From assembly GCA_020433805.1 (NCBI GenBank), contig JAGRBZ010000047.1, forward strand, positions 1-32,490: a stretch of 32,490 nt of DNA, in the 5' to 3' direction. Shown here piece by piece: positions 15,232 through 24,754 of this stretch. The stretch is from Anaerolineae bacterium (lineage in GTDB: Bacteria; Chloroflexota; Anaerolineae; 4572-78; J111). Under the pieces are notes generated by a model. That model made no database searches. It worked only from the letters and a program-made list of their open reading frames with translations, and was not told the DNA's origin. Made by a program: the position numbers and the translations under genes. How positions within the stretch are numbered: the first letter of the stretch is position 1; every line of letters begins with the position of its first letter.

Positions 15232-18200
15232 ATGATGGGCAAGCCCGATAATATGTTACAAATCTACACCCAGGTGCTTCGCACACAAAATATTGGGTAT
15301 TTACTTCTCGACAAGAACTTAATTGTATTAAGTGGAAATTTACCCTTTGATTACGGACTCGAAAATAAACCTAGCTCGCTAGAGGGTTTATTTTTCACCA
15401 AACTTTTTCCGGAGTTTTTAGAGTATGAAGAAAGATTGCTTCTATTATGTAAAACTCCTTCCGACGTCTTAGAGACAGATACTATACAGCGAAAATCACC
15501 TGATGGCATTGATCATTATTTCACTGTCGTGATTAAGGCTTGCGACAGTATAGAACAATGTCTTCTATGCACTTTTCCCGATATTACGAGACAAGTCAAA
15601 TTAGAACAAGAACTTCAATATGAACAGGCAAGACATCGAGTTCATGAAGAAACCATCTATTCACAAAATCACGCTAACAAAAAAAATAGAGCTCCGACTA
15701 TCCAGTTACAACAGGTAAAAAATCCCATCGAACATCGAACCCAACAGTTACAAATTTTGAATGCTATTCCTGATTTGATTTTGTGTGTAAATAAAGACGG
15801 TACTTTTTTAGATTTCAAATCCTCAGAAGAAGTAAATTTGCCCTCTGATCCTTCCGAACTTATCGGGAAATCTGTCATCGACGTGATGCCTAGTTCCGTT
15901 GCTCAACAAATGTTGCAAGCGATAGAACAAACGTTAACTACCAGAGAGATACAGCGTTTTGAGTATCAAATGGTCACTCAAGACGTTACCCAAGATTATG
16001 AAGCTCGTATCTCAGCAATTGATAATGACGAAGTCTTAATCATTATTCGGGATATCAGCCAACGCAAACGTGTCGAAAAGGATAGATATCAGTATATTGA
16101 ACGATTGCAGATATTGCACGAAATTGATAGAGCTGTTCTCAAAGCTCAATCTTCCGAAGCGATAGCACAAGCAACATTACAGCAGATTCGACAGTTAGTT
16201 CCTATATGCTCAAGAGCTATTGTTACGGTTTTCAACTTTGACCTAGGCGAAGCTCAAATTTTTGCCATTAGTTCTAAAGAGAAAACGCAGTTTGGTCTCG
16301 GCCAACGGATGTTGATTAATGAGTACGGTGACATAGAAAAACTCAAGCAAGGAACTTCTTTTGTTACAAGAAGACTTACCCCAGATAAAGCATTAACGGG
16401 AATTCATGAAAAATTACTAACCGAAGGTATTCAGTCGACTATTCAGGCTCCGCTCATTGCACAGCAAAAGTTAATTGGTGAACTTATTTTAGGAGCAGAT
16501 TATGCTGATGCATTTTCTTATAAATATGTAGAGATTGCGAACGAAGTAGCCGATAGAATGGCTATAGCCATTCAAAATACGAGTCTGTACAATGAACTTG
16601 ATCAACGTATTGAAGAACTAGCGACCTTAAATCAAATCGGTCAAACGATAGCTTCTACATTAGATCTCTCGGAGATTCTCGTCAGTATTACCGACCATGC
16701 TAGCCGTCTTCTCAACGTCACCGCTGCCTCTGTTATATTACTCGACAAAACCAAAGACGATTTATATTTTGCTACGGCTGCCGGTGAAGGGGCTGACTTC
16801 ATAAAGGGCAAACGTCTGGATCGCAATCAAGGTATTGTCGGATGGGTTGTTGAGCACGGCCAATCCGCCTTAGTTTCAGACACAACCAATGACTCTCGAT
16901 TTTATAGCACGTTCGATGAAAAAAGCGGGAAGATTACGCGGTCAGTTCTGTGCGTTCCCCTACAAGCAAAAGGCCAGACTATAGGGGCTGTTGAAGCAAT
17001 CAACAAAGAAGCTGGCACATTTAATGAAAAAGATCTCCACATTTTGAGTGCAGTAGCTGCTTCGGCGGCAACCGCTATTGAAAATGCACGCCTATACCAG
17101 CAAGCTCAACAAGAGATTATCGAACGGAAACAAGCTGAACGCGAGCTAGATCTGTTTTTTACCCTGTCGATAGATATGTTATGCATTATGGATATTGAGG
17201 GGTATATACGACGATTAAGTCCGGCTTTTGAAAAGACCTTAGGTTGGAATTCGGATGAGTTACTAGCGAAATCTTTTTTCGAGATTACCCATCCGGATGA
17301 TCTTGAGGCTGCTTTGGCCCAAAGAGTTCAGCTTACGAAGGGTATCCCCACAGATTACTTTGAGGTTAGAGTTCGCCATAAAAACGGCCACTACAGATGG
17401 TTGGCCTGGTCAATTCAACCTGGAGCAGACGACCTTCTCTACGGAGTAGCACGTGATGTAACAAAACAAAAACAGACGGAAGAGTTACTCCGTGCCGCTG
17501 TACACAAAAACAGTCAATTGGCAGCAGCAATCGAAAATGCGCCCATCGGCGTAAGCATCACCGATCCCAATAAATCCGACCATCCAATTGTCTTTATAAA
17601 TCCCGCCTTTACAGAAATTACCGGTTATACAGAAGAAGAAGTCATTGGTCGAAACAGCCGTTTTCTGCATGGCGCAGATACCAACAGTCAGGAAACAAAC
17701 AAAATAGAAAAGGCTATTCGAGAGCAGCGTACGTATTCTTGTGTATTATTGAATTACCGTAAGGATGGCTCGCCATTTTGGAATGAACTAACCATCAGTC
17801 CTGTTTTCGACAACGATGGCAACGTCAGCAACTTTGTTGAATTACAAGTCGATGTCACTGCTCGTAAAGAAGCACAAGAAACTCTGGTCAAAGAGAGATC
17901 GCTATTGGCGCAAAGAGTAGAAGAGCGCACTGCCGAATTAAAAAAGGCCAATATTGAACTGGCTCAGGCTGCTCGGCTAAAGGATGAATTTTTGGCTAAC
18001 ATGAGCCACGAGTTACGTACTCCACTAAATGCTATTTTATCGATGTCAGAAATTCTCAAAATGGAAACGTATGGGCCGCTCAACGATGAACAACAGAATA
18101 CTTTGAAGTACATCGAAGAAGGAGGACGGCACCTTCTTTCACTGATTAATGAAATATTAGATCTTTCTAAAATTGAAGCCGGACAATTAGAATTGGATAT

Positions 18201-19170
18201 TAGACCGCTCAATATCGACGACATATGCCAATCGAGCTTATTGTTTGTCAAACAGATGGTGATAAAAAAGCAAATAAAGGTCATTTCTACATTTGATAAG
18301 ACTGTCGATACGATAGAAGCCGATGAACGTCGTCTGAAACAGATTTTAGTTAATTTACTTAGTAATGCAGCAAAGTTTACTCCGGATAAAGGCAAGATTG
18401 GCTTAGAAGTTGAGCAAGATAAATCCAACAACATCATTAATTTTATTGTCTGGGACACCGGTATTGGAATAGCAGAAGCGGATCAAAAACATTTATTTGA
18501 TCCTTTTGTTCAAATTGATAGCAGCCTGGCTAGAGAATATGAAGGCACAGGATTAGGACTCGCTTTAGTACAAAGATTAACCGAAATGCACGATGGTCGC
18601 GTTATGGTAGAAAGCACTGTGGGTAAAGGTAGTCGATTTACTATATCATTACCCATGAGAGGACATCATAAAATCAAGCCTCTTCCCTCCTTTAATCAAA
18701 CCGCTATCAAAGATCAAACTTTCCAAGTGGACTCATCCACCCAGCAAGAAGAGATTATTGAAATAGAAAAGCCTTTAATTTTAGTTGTGGATGATAATGA
18801 AGCGAGCCGGATAGCTCTCACTGATCTTCTGAAACATAAAAAGTATCAAGTGATTGCGGCACAAAGCGGAAAAGAAGCCATAAGTTATGCTAAACGAGAT
18901 CATCCCGACATCATACTTATGGATGTCCAAATGCCCGAAATGGATGGATTAGAAGCAACTCGACAAATCCGGGCAACCATTGCAACTCAAAATATTCCCA
19001 TCATTATGCTAACAGCCTTAGCAATGACGGGGGATAAAGAACGCTGCTTAGAGGCAGGAGCCAACGACTATATGAGCAAGCCACTCAACATGAAAAAGCT
19101 ACTTAAAATAATCGAATTTCAGTTAAATCAAGTTAAAGCACTATCTGTTTTAGCTCAGGAAAGTAACTAA
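15232..19170 (+). CDS. Hybrid sensor histidine kinase, PAS-PAS-GAF-GAF-PAS-PAS(LOV-like)-HK-REC
   Basis: 1312 aa, with no membrane segment, so cytoplasmic. Regions in order: PAS (about 8-125), PAS (175-282), GAF (288-458), GAF (463-620), PAS (640-746), a LOV-like PAS (760-883), a coiled-coil linker, HisKA with SHELRTPLNAI (His926), HATPase with N-box QILVNLLSNAAKF, G1 DTGIGI and G2 GTGLGLAL (1026-1140), and a receiver with Asp1231 in LMDVQMPEMDG (1180-1296). The LOV-like domain reads GRNSRFLHG: the photoactive Cys of true LOV domains is Ser809, while NYRKDG and FWNELTISPV are kept. The GGAG lies only 2 nt before the first ATG, so the ATG at 15235 may be the real start. It heads the signalling block and the next gene starts 11 nt later. 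Confidence 0.92.
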   Translation: MMGKPDNMLQIYTQVLRTQNIGYLLLDKNLIVLSGNLPFDYGLENKPSSLEGLFFTKLFPEFLEYEERLLLLCKTPSDVLETDTIQRKSPDGIDHYFTVVIKACDSIEQCLLCTFPDITRQVKLEQELQYEQARHRVHEETIYSQNHANKKNRAPTIQLQQVKNPIEHRTQQLQILNAIPDLILCVNKDGTFLDFKSSEEVNLPSDPSELIGKSVIDVMPSSVAQQMLQAIEQTLTTREIQRFEYQMVTQDVTQDYEARISAIDNDEVLIIIRDISQRKRVEKDRYQYIERLQILHEIDRAVLKAQSSEAIAQATLQQIRQLVPICSRAIVTVFNFDLGEAQIFAISSKEKTQFGLGQRMLINEYGDIEKLKQGTSFVTRRLTPDKALTGIHEKLLTEGIQSTIQAPLIAQQKLIGELILGADYADAFSYKYVEIANEVADRMAIAIQNTSLYNELDQRIEELATLNQIGQTIASTLDLSEILVSITDHASRLLNVTAASVILLDKTKDDLYFATAAGEGADFIKGKRLDRNQGIVGWVVEHGQSALVSDTTNDSRFYSTFDEKSGKITRSVLCVPLQAKGQTIGAVEAINKEAGTFNEKDLHILSAVAASAATAIENARLYQQAQQEIIERKQAERELDLFFTLSIDMLCIMDIEGYIRRLSPAFEKTLGWNSDELLAKSFFEITHPDDLEAALAQRVQLTKGIPTDYFEVRVRHKNGHYRWLAWSIQPGADDLLYGVARDVTKQKQTEELLRAAVHKNSQLAAAIENAPIGVSITDPNKSDHPIVFINPAFTEITGYTEEEVIGRNSRFLHGADTNSQETNKIEKAIREQRTYSCVLLNYRKDGSPFWNELTISPVFDNDGNVSNFVELQVDVTARKEAQETLVKERSLLAQRVEERTAELKKANIELAQAARLKDEFLANMSHELRTPLNAILSMSEILKMETYGPLNDEQQNTLKYIEEGGRHLLSLINEILDLSKIEAGQLELDIRPLNIDDICQSSLLFVKQMVIKKQIKVISTFDKTVDTIEADERRLKQILVNLLSNAAKFTPDKGKIGLEVEQDKSNNIINFIVWDTGIGIAEADQKHLFDPFVQIDSSLAREYEGTGLGLALVQRLTEMHDGRVMVESTVGKGSRFTISLPMRGHHKIKPLPSFNQTAIKDQTFQVDSSTQQEEIIEIEKPLILVVDDNEASRIALTDLLKHKKYQVIAAQSGKEAISYAKRDHPDIILMDVQMPEMDGLEATRQIRATIATQNIPIIMLTALAMTGDKERCLEAGANDYMSKPLNMKKLLKIIEFQLNQVKALSVLAQESN

Positions 19171-19181
19171 AGGTTTTTAAC

Positions 19182-20654
19182 ATGTCATTTTCCTCCACAA
19201 TCTTAATTGTTGATGATCAACCAAGCGTACGGAAATCCTTAGAAGGATTGCTTATTGGGCAAGGGTATAATCTAGAATTTGCCAGTAATGGTTCTGAAGG
19301 ATTAGAGAAAGCCTCGGAAATTGTTCCAGACTTAATCATACTTGATGTTATGATGCCCAGGATGAACGGTTTTGAAGTTTGTGAACATCTGCGAAGCGAC
19401 CCAATTTTAGCAGAGGTACCCATTTTAATGTTAACAGCGCTCGATGATTTAAGCTCAAAAGTTCAGGGGTTAGAAGCCGGGGCTGATGATTTTTTAAGCA
19501 AACCTTTCAATAGGCTCGAACTATTAGCCCGTATACGAACAATTACACGTCTTAACCGTTACCGCCGTTTACTATCGGAACGTAGCAAGGCGGATTGGGT
19601 TATGGAACAAGCCAATGATGGTTACTTAATACTTGATGATAACGATACCATCCGCTTTGCTAATTCAAAAGCACGTATATATCTAGGGGAAAATGATGAA
19701 ACAGAAATAACCAAACAAACCTTTCTTGATTTGGTTAACAAACAATACAACTATGAGCCGCAGAATGCCTGGGTTACCTGGCCTCCAGAGCATAATCTAT
19801 CACAAACTTCTCTACCTCGATATTTAATAAGACCCGAATCTATGGTATCAAAACCATTTTGGTTAAAAGTAGAAACTTTTGAATTACCCGATACATCAAA
19901 TACAACTTGGGTAGTATGCTTACGAGACGTTACCGAAGAGATGAGTTTAAAGCGCGACATTCATAGTTTCCACAAGTTAATTTCTCATAAATTAAGAACT
20001 CCATTAATTGGCTTATCGAATGGCTCAGAGTTACTTATGCGCCACGCAACGGAACTATCAACTGATGAGATTATAGAATTTTCACAAACTATTTATAACA
20101 GTTCTCAACGGCTGCTAACTCAAATCAATGATGTGCTAAAATATAAACAATCCATTAGCCCAGGACAAACCTTTGAACGCACACCTCTTAGTAACTTCCC
20201 TGAGCTTGTTGATAAAGCAAGTCATAAATTAGATGTAAGTAATGTAAAAATAAATTGTCCGGAAGATATTGCCCTCTTTCAAGCAACATTATCGCATCAA
20301 GCCCTTGAATTATTACTTGAAGAAATTTTTGAAAATTCAGTGAAATTTCATCCAAATCATAGACCGAAGGTAACAATATCTCTAGAATATGTCAATAACT
20401 CTTTTATAAAGATAGTTATTGGTGATGATGGGATTACGCTTTCACCCGAACAAATTGTTCAAGCATGGTCTCCTTATTATCAGGGAGAAAAATATTTTAC
20501 AGGTGAATCAAGTGGAATGGGGTTAGGTTTATCAACTGTAGCGTCCTTACTCTGGGAAGTTGGCGGAACTTGTCAACTATACAACCAAAAAGAGGGTACA
20601 GGTGTAGTTTTAGAATTGATAGTACCTATAGTAAAAAAGCAACTGACTGACTGA
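19182..20654 (+). CDS. Response regulator / histidine-kinase-like protein (REC-PAS-HK)
   Basis: 490 aa. An N-terminal receiver (about 5-122) has the Asp pair DD11-12, phospho-acceptor Asp55 in ILDVMMPRMNG and Lys in FLSKPF. A PAS-like region (about 135-250) follows. The H-box is FHKLISHKLRTPL (His269), with Lys where the usual Glu/Asp follows the His. The ATPase part has an N-box EEIFENSVKFHP and G2 GMGLGLS, but the G1 box reads GDDGIT where DxGxG is expected. ATP binding or autokinase activity may be weakened, so it may act mainly as a phosphate acceptor for the upstream hybrid kinase. The gap of 11 nt to that gene means co-transcription. Confidence 0.85.
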   Translation: MSFSSTILIVDDQPSVRKSLEGLLIGQGYNLEFASNGSEGLEKASEIVPDLIILDVMMPRMNGFEVCEHLRSDPILAEVPILMLTALDDLSSKVQGLEAGADDFLSKPFNRLELLARIRTITRLNRYRRLLSERSKADWVMEQANDGYLILDDNDTIRFANSKARIYLGENDETEITKQTFLDLVNKQYNYEPQNAWVTWPPEHNLSQTSLPRYLIRPESMVSKPFWLKVETFELPDTSNTTWVVCLRDVTEEMSLKRDIHSFHKLISHKLRTPLIGLSNGSELLMRHATELSTDEIIEFSQTIYNSSQRLLTQINDVLKYKQSISPGQTFERTPLSNFPELVDKASHKLDVSNVKINCPEDIALFQATLSHQALELLLEEIFENSVKFHPNHRPKVTISLEYVNNSFIKIVIGDDGITLSPEQIVQAWSPYYQGEKYFTGESSGMGLGLSTVASLLWEVGGTCQLYNQKEGTGVVLELIVPIVKKQLTD

Positions 20655-20684
20655 ACGAATAACAAAATTCTATTTCTGATTTCA

Positions 20685-20983
20685 ATGCAACTCAAACAAA
20701 AGTCACATATAAAAACAATGTTACCAAATTCTCATACGCATTATACTAGTCTTTGGGGAATATTTTTAAGTCGTATTGCTGTTGATCCTGAGTTCAATTT
20801 CTACAAAGCTTTTATCAATAATCCCCTTAATAAAATGCGTACTTATACGACCTGTTTCTAATAATTCATCATAAAACAAAAATATATACCCTTATTGACC
20901 ATTCCCAAAGTGGTAAACCTGAAGCCATCGTCTGCTTCATTGATGCACCAAACATCTCGATTTCTGATTTACATCTTTCTTGA
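20685..20983 (+). pseudogene. Possible degraded ORF in the inter-kinase gap
   Basis: A 58-aa frame (20685-20861) with protein-like content (WGIFLSRIAVDPEFNFYKAF) ends at a stop. From 20858, in the next frame, a second stretch reads DHSQSGKPEAIVCFIDAPN to a stop at 20981-20983. The two together could be remains of one frameshifted gene. No ribosome site is visible and I do not recognise the protein. The 345-bp gap is otherwise AT-rich and without clear structure. Confidence 0.2.
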
Positions 20984-20999
20984 AAGTTGAAGATATCTG

Positions 21000-23900
21000 A
21001 TGAAACCAGCGCCTATTCCCCCAAATGAAGCACAACGATTGCAAGCTTTGCATCACTTACGTATCATCGACACCCCTCCTGAAGAACGGTTTGAGCGGAT
21101 TATTCGGTTAGCAAAACAAATATTCAGTGTTCCAATAGCTTTTATAAGTCTAGTTGATACTGATCGACAGTGGTTCAAAGCTTGCTATGGCTTATCGATT
21201 GAGGAAACAGCTAGAAATATTTCATTCTGTGGGCATACCATTCTAGATAACGCTCCCCTTGTGATACCCGACACTTATCTCGATGAACGTTTTGCAGATA
21301 ACCCCCTAGTAACTGGAGAACCATTTATTCGCTTTTATGCCGGCCAACCTATTAAGACTCTTGATGGTAGCAGAATAGGCAGCGTCTGCATTATAGATCG
21401 TCAACCCCGTTATTTAAAGAGCGACGAGCTAGAAGCTCTTAAAGATTTAAGTAGCATAGTTGAAAGTGAACTCAATTATGTTGAAGTTACTTACTTGAAA
21501 CAAGAAATTTTTGATATAACCAATCAACTTTCTCAAGATATTCAAAAACGCAAAAAAATAGAGCAGATTTTAAGAGAGAGAGACGAACTTATAGAAATTG
21601 TCGTTAGTAACCTTCCAATCATCTTATTTGCTGTGGATAAAGATGGAGTTTTCACGCTTTCTGAGGGAAAAGGGTTAGAAAAATTAGGACTCAAACCGAG
21701 AGATTTTCTCGGGAAATCTATCTTTGATGTTTATAGCGACTCACTTTCAATCAAAAATAATATTCACCTTGCTCTATCAGGAAAAAAGAGAATAACAACC
21801 ATTAATCAAGCCGGTTTGGTATTCGAAGCCCACTTTATTCCTTTCACACATTCAAAAAAGGAAGTTGAGGGAGTTATTGGGCTGGCTTTCGATGTTACAG
21901 AAAGACAAAAAGCAAAGAAAGCTTTAACGCAACAACGTACCTTCTTGCGACAGATTATCGATCGTATACCTCACTTCATTTTTGCCAAAGATCGTGATAT
22001 GCGTTTTACCCTCGCCAACGATGCATTTGCCGAAGCCTACGGCACAACTGTCAATGAACTCATCGGTAAAACAGATGCCCATTTTAATCCTAACATTGAA
22101 CTAGTTAACCACTACAACAGTGATGATCTTTTCGTCATCGAGTCGGGTGATGAAATTGTTCGTAACGAGGATAAAGTCGTTAATATCTATGGACAAACTC
22201 GATGGCGGCAAACTATTAAACGACCAATCATTGGCGAAGACGGCCACTCCCAACAAGTTTTAGGCATCGTCACAGATATTACCGATCAAAAATGGGCTGA
22301 AATTGCACTTCGTGAAAGCGAAAAACGTCTTTATGAAGCTCAAAGGATTGCGCGTTTAGGATCGTGGAGCTGGGATATAGTACAAAACAAAACTACCTGT
22401 AACAATCTGATTTATGAGATTTTTGATATTTCTAAGAGCAAGCAGATAAATTTCAGAGTTTATCAGAGAACCATACATCCTAAAGACAAGAAACCTGTCT
22501 TTGAAGTCATTCGAAATGCGATGAAAACGGGAGCCAATTCATATTATCTTGAACATCGTGTCGTTCTTAGAAACAATGAAGTGCGTTATATCACCAGTCA
22601 AACTGATATCATCCGTGATGAGAACAATAATCCTACAAAACTTATCGGTGCAGTTCAAGATATTACAGAACGCCATAAACGCGAGCAAGAACTCAAACAA
22701 GCCAAACGACAAGCGGAAGCTGCTACGCAGGCCAAAAGCAAATTTTTAGCCAATATGAGTCATGAAATCCGCACCCCTATGAACGGGGTGATCGGTATGA
22801 CCAGTTTGCTACTGGATACATCTCTTTCTAATGAACAGCGCGAGTTTGTTGAAACTATTCGTACAAGTGGCAATGCCCTGCTTACCATTATTAATGATAT
22901 TCTCGATTTCTCAAAAATTGAGGCTGGCAAGCTCGATCTTGAAGAACACCCGTTTAATCTGCGAACCTGTATAGAAGAAGCATTTGATTTAGTAGCAAAA
23001 AAAGCGGCAGACAAAAGACTAGAGTTAGGCTATATACTTGAAGAAAACATTCCATATATATTTATTGGTGACGTTACACGTCTACGGCAAATTTTAGTAA
23101 ATCTGCTAAGTAACGCCGTTAAATTCACCGAAATAGGTGAAATTTTGGTGCACGTTAAGGGGCAACAACTACAGAACAATAATTATAAACTTATAGTCTC
23201 TGTTAAGGATACAGGAATTGGTATCCCAAAAGACCGGCTTAATACGCTCTTTAAATCATTTAGTCAGGTTGATGTTTCAACAACGCGACGCTATGGTGGA
23301 ACCGGTCTAGGGTTAGCCATAAGCAAATATATAACCGAAATGATGAAAGGCTCTATTTGGGTAGAAAGTGAAGAAAGTCAAGGCTCTACTTTCTACTTTT
23401 CTGTTGTCGTTCAAATTTCAGCTAATCAAGAGCATCCTAACTATAATAATACAACAAAACTATCGAATAAAAACCTTCTTATTGTTGATGATAACAAGAC
23501 CAATCGACGCGTTTTAGAGTACCAGGCACAATCTTGGGGCATGAAAACAACATCGACAGACTCTGGACTTGCAGCGTTAAAACTCATCGATCAAGGATTA
23601 AAATTCGACTTAGCGATTTTAGATATGCAAATGCCGAATATGGATGGCATCACCCTAGCCAAAGAAATTCGCAAAAGACAAGTTTTAGTATCAACACCTC
23701 TGATAATGTTAGCATCCCCGGGGCGGACAGACAGGGGCAAGGAAGATGCTCTATTTGCAGCTTATTTAACAAAACCCATAAAGACATCTCAACTATATAC
23801 TGTGTTGATTAGTGTAGTAACAAAAGAAACTACGACGATCCTCCCGTCCCAATCGAACACTGTATTTGAGGGGAACCTAGGGCAAAAGCAACCATTAAAA

Positions 23901-24683
23901 ATTCTATTAGCTGAGGATAATACTGTTAACCAAAAAGTAGCTCTCGGTATTTTAGGGCGCATCGGTTATATAGCTGATGTAGCCGGCAATGGTATAGAGG
24001 TAGTAGAAGCGTTAAAGCGCCAAAATTATGATGTTATCCTAATGGATATTCAAATGCCGGAGATGGACGGTATAAAAACAACTCGACACATACGAACAGA
24101 ATTTCCATTAGATAAACAACCCCGAATCATTGCAATGACAGCCAATGCACTGCGAGGGGACAAAGAAAAATATCTAGAGAACGGGATGGATGATTATGTA
24201 AGCAAACCAATTCAAGTTGACCAAATGGTAAACGCTCTTAGAAATATTAGAAGCAGACCAGTTCTTCAGGAGAAGAAGAAGACAATTAATACAGACCCTC
24301 TATTATCGACGAACAACTCTTTTAATTTGGATACTATTAACACTGAACAAATTGTGGATCAAAGTATTCTACAAGAATTTCAAGAAGCTATGGGTGAAGA
24401 AGGATCTGAAATGGTCGCTGAACTAATAGAAATATTTTTACAGGAAACCCCCAGCATTCTAGTACAGTTAGAAGAAGGTTTTACTAACAAAAATCCAGAG
24501 GCAATTAAAAAAGCTGCTCACGCATTAAAATCCAGTTCAGCTAACGTGGGGGCTTTGGCCTTATCAAAGCTTTGTAAAGAGTTAGAACTTATCGGCCTTT
24601 CTGGTGATTTGACACACGCAGCCCACAAGCTAGATCAAGCTATTGCTATGTATGATGAAGTGGAAATCATCTTACAAGCCTAG
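21000..24683 (+). CDS. Hybrid sensor kinase, GAF-PAS-PAS-PAS-HK-REC-REC-Hpt
   Basis: 1227 aa and cytoplasmic. An N-terminal GAF (about 10-165; FCGHTIL, FYAGQPI) is followed by PAS domains at about 200-303, 317-430 and 437-562, HisKA with SHEIRTPMNGV (His588), and HATPase with ILVNLLSNAVKF, DTGIGIP and GGTGLGLAI (687-800). Receiver 1 has Asp875, receiver 2 has Asp1016 (LMDIQMPEMDG). The C-terminal Hpt has AAHALKSSSANVG (His1174). This is a BarA/ArcB-like layout holding all steps of a His-Asp-His relay in one chain, so the phosphate can be passed to a separate receiver. The single-REC protein four genes down (26783-27145) is the obvious candidate. All catalytic residues are present. Confidence 0.93.
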   Translation: MKPAPIPPNEAQRLQALHHLRIIDTPPEERFERIIRLAKQIFSVPIAFISLVDTDRQWFKACYGLSIEETARNISFCGHTILDNAPLVIPDTYLDERFADNPLVTGEPFIRFYAGQPIKTLDGSRIGSVCIIDRQPRYLKSDELEALKDLSSIVESELNYVEVTYLKQEIFDITNQLSQDIQKRKKIEQILRERDELIEIVVSNLPIILFAVDKDGVFTLSEGKGLEKLGLKPRDFLGKSIFDVYSDSLSIKNNIHLALSGKKRITTINQAGLVFEAHFIPFTHSKKEVEGVIGLAFDVTERQKAKKALTQQRTFLRQIIDRIPHFIFAKDRDMRFTLANDAFAEAYGTTVNELIGKTDAHFNPNIELVNHYNSDDLFVIESGDEIVRNEDKVVNIYGQTRWRQTIKRPIIGEDGHSQQVLGIVTDITDQKWAEIALRESEKRLYEAQRIARLGSWSWDIVQNKTTCNNLIYEIFDISKSKQINFRVYQRTIHPKDKKPVFEVIRNAMKTGANSYYLEHRVVLRNNEVRYITSQTDIIRDENNNPTKLIGAVQDITERHKREQELKQAKRQAEAATQAKSKFLANMSHEIRTPMNGVIGMTSLLLDTSLSNEQREFVETIRTSGNALLTIINDILDFSKIEAGKLDLEEHPFNLRTCIEEAFDLVAKKAADKRLELGYILEENIPYIFIGDVTRLRQILVNLLSNAVKFTEIGEILVHVKGQQLQNNNYKLIVSVKDTGIGIPKDRLNTLFKSFSQVDVSTTRRYGGTGLGLAISKYITEMMKGSIWVESEESQGSTFYFSVVVQISANQEHPNYNNTTKLSNKNLLIVDDNKTNRRVLEYQAQSWGMKTTSTDSGLAALKLIDQGLKFDLAILDMQMPNMDGITLAKEIRKRQVLVSTPLIMLASPGRTDRGKEDALFAAYLTKPIKTSQLYTVLISVVTKETTTILPSQSNTVFEGNLGQKQPLKILLAEDNTVNQKVALGILGRIGYIADVAGNGIEVVEALKRQNYDVILMDIQMPEMDGIKTTRHIRTEFPLDKQPRIIAMTANALRGDKEKYLENGMDDYVSKPIQVDQMVNALRNIRSRPVLQEKKKTINTDPLLSTNNSFNLDTINTEQIVDQSILQEFQEAMGEEGSEMVAELIEIFLQETPSILVQLEEGFTNKNPEAIKKAAHALKSSSANVGALALSKLCKELELIGLSGDLTHAAHKLDQAIAMYDEVEIILQA

Positions 24684-24754
24684 ATAAAACGTTACGAGCA
24701 AGTCATTATAATCGAATGAAAATTTTATAAAGCCTTATTGTAGGTATACAGCAA

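Noticed and set aside
17964..18458. Minus-strand frame of 164 codons
   Set aside because: Opposite strand of the HisKA/HATPase region; no domain and no ribosome site.
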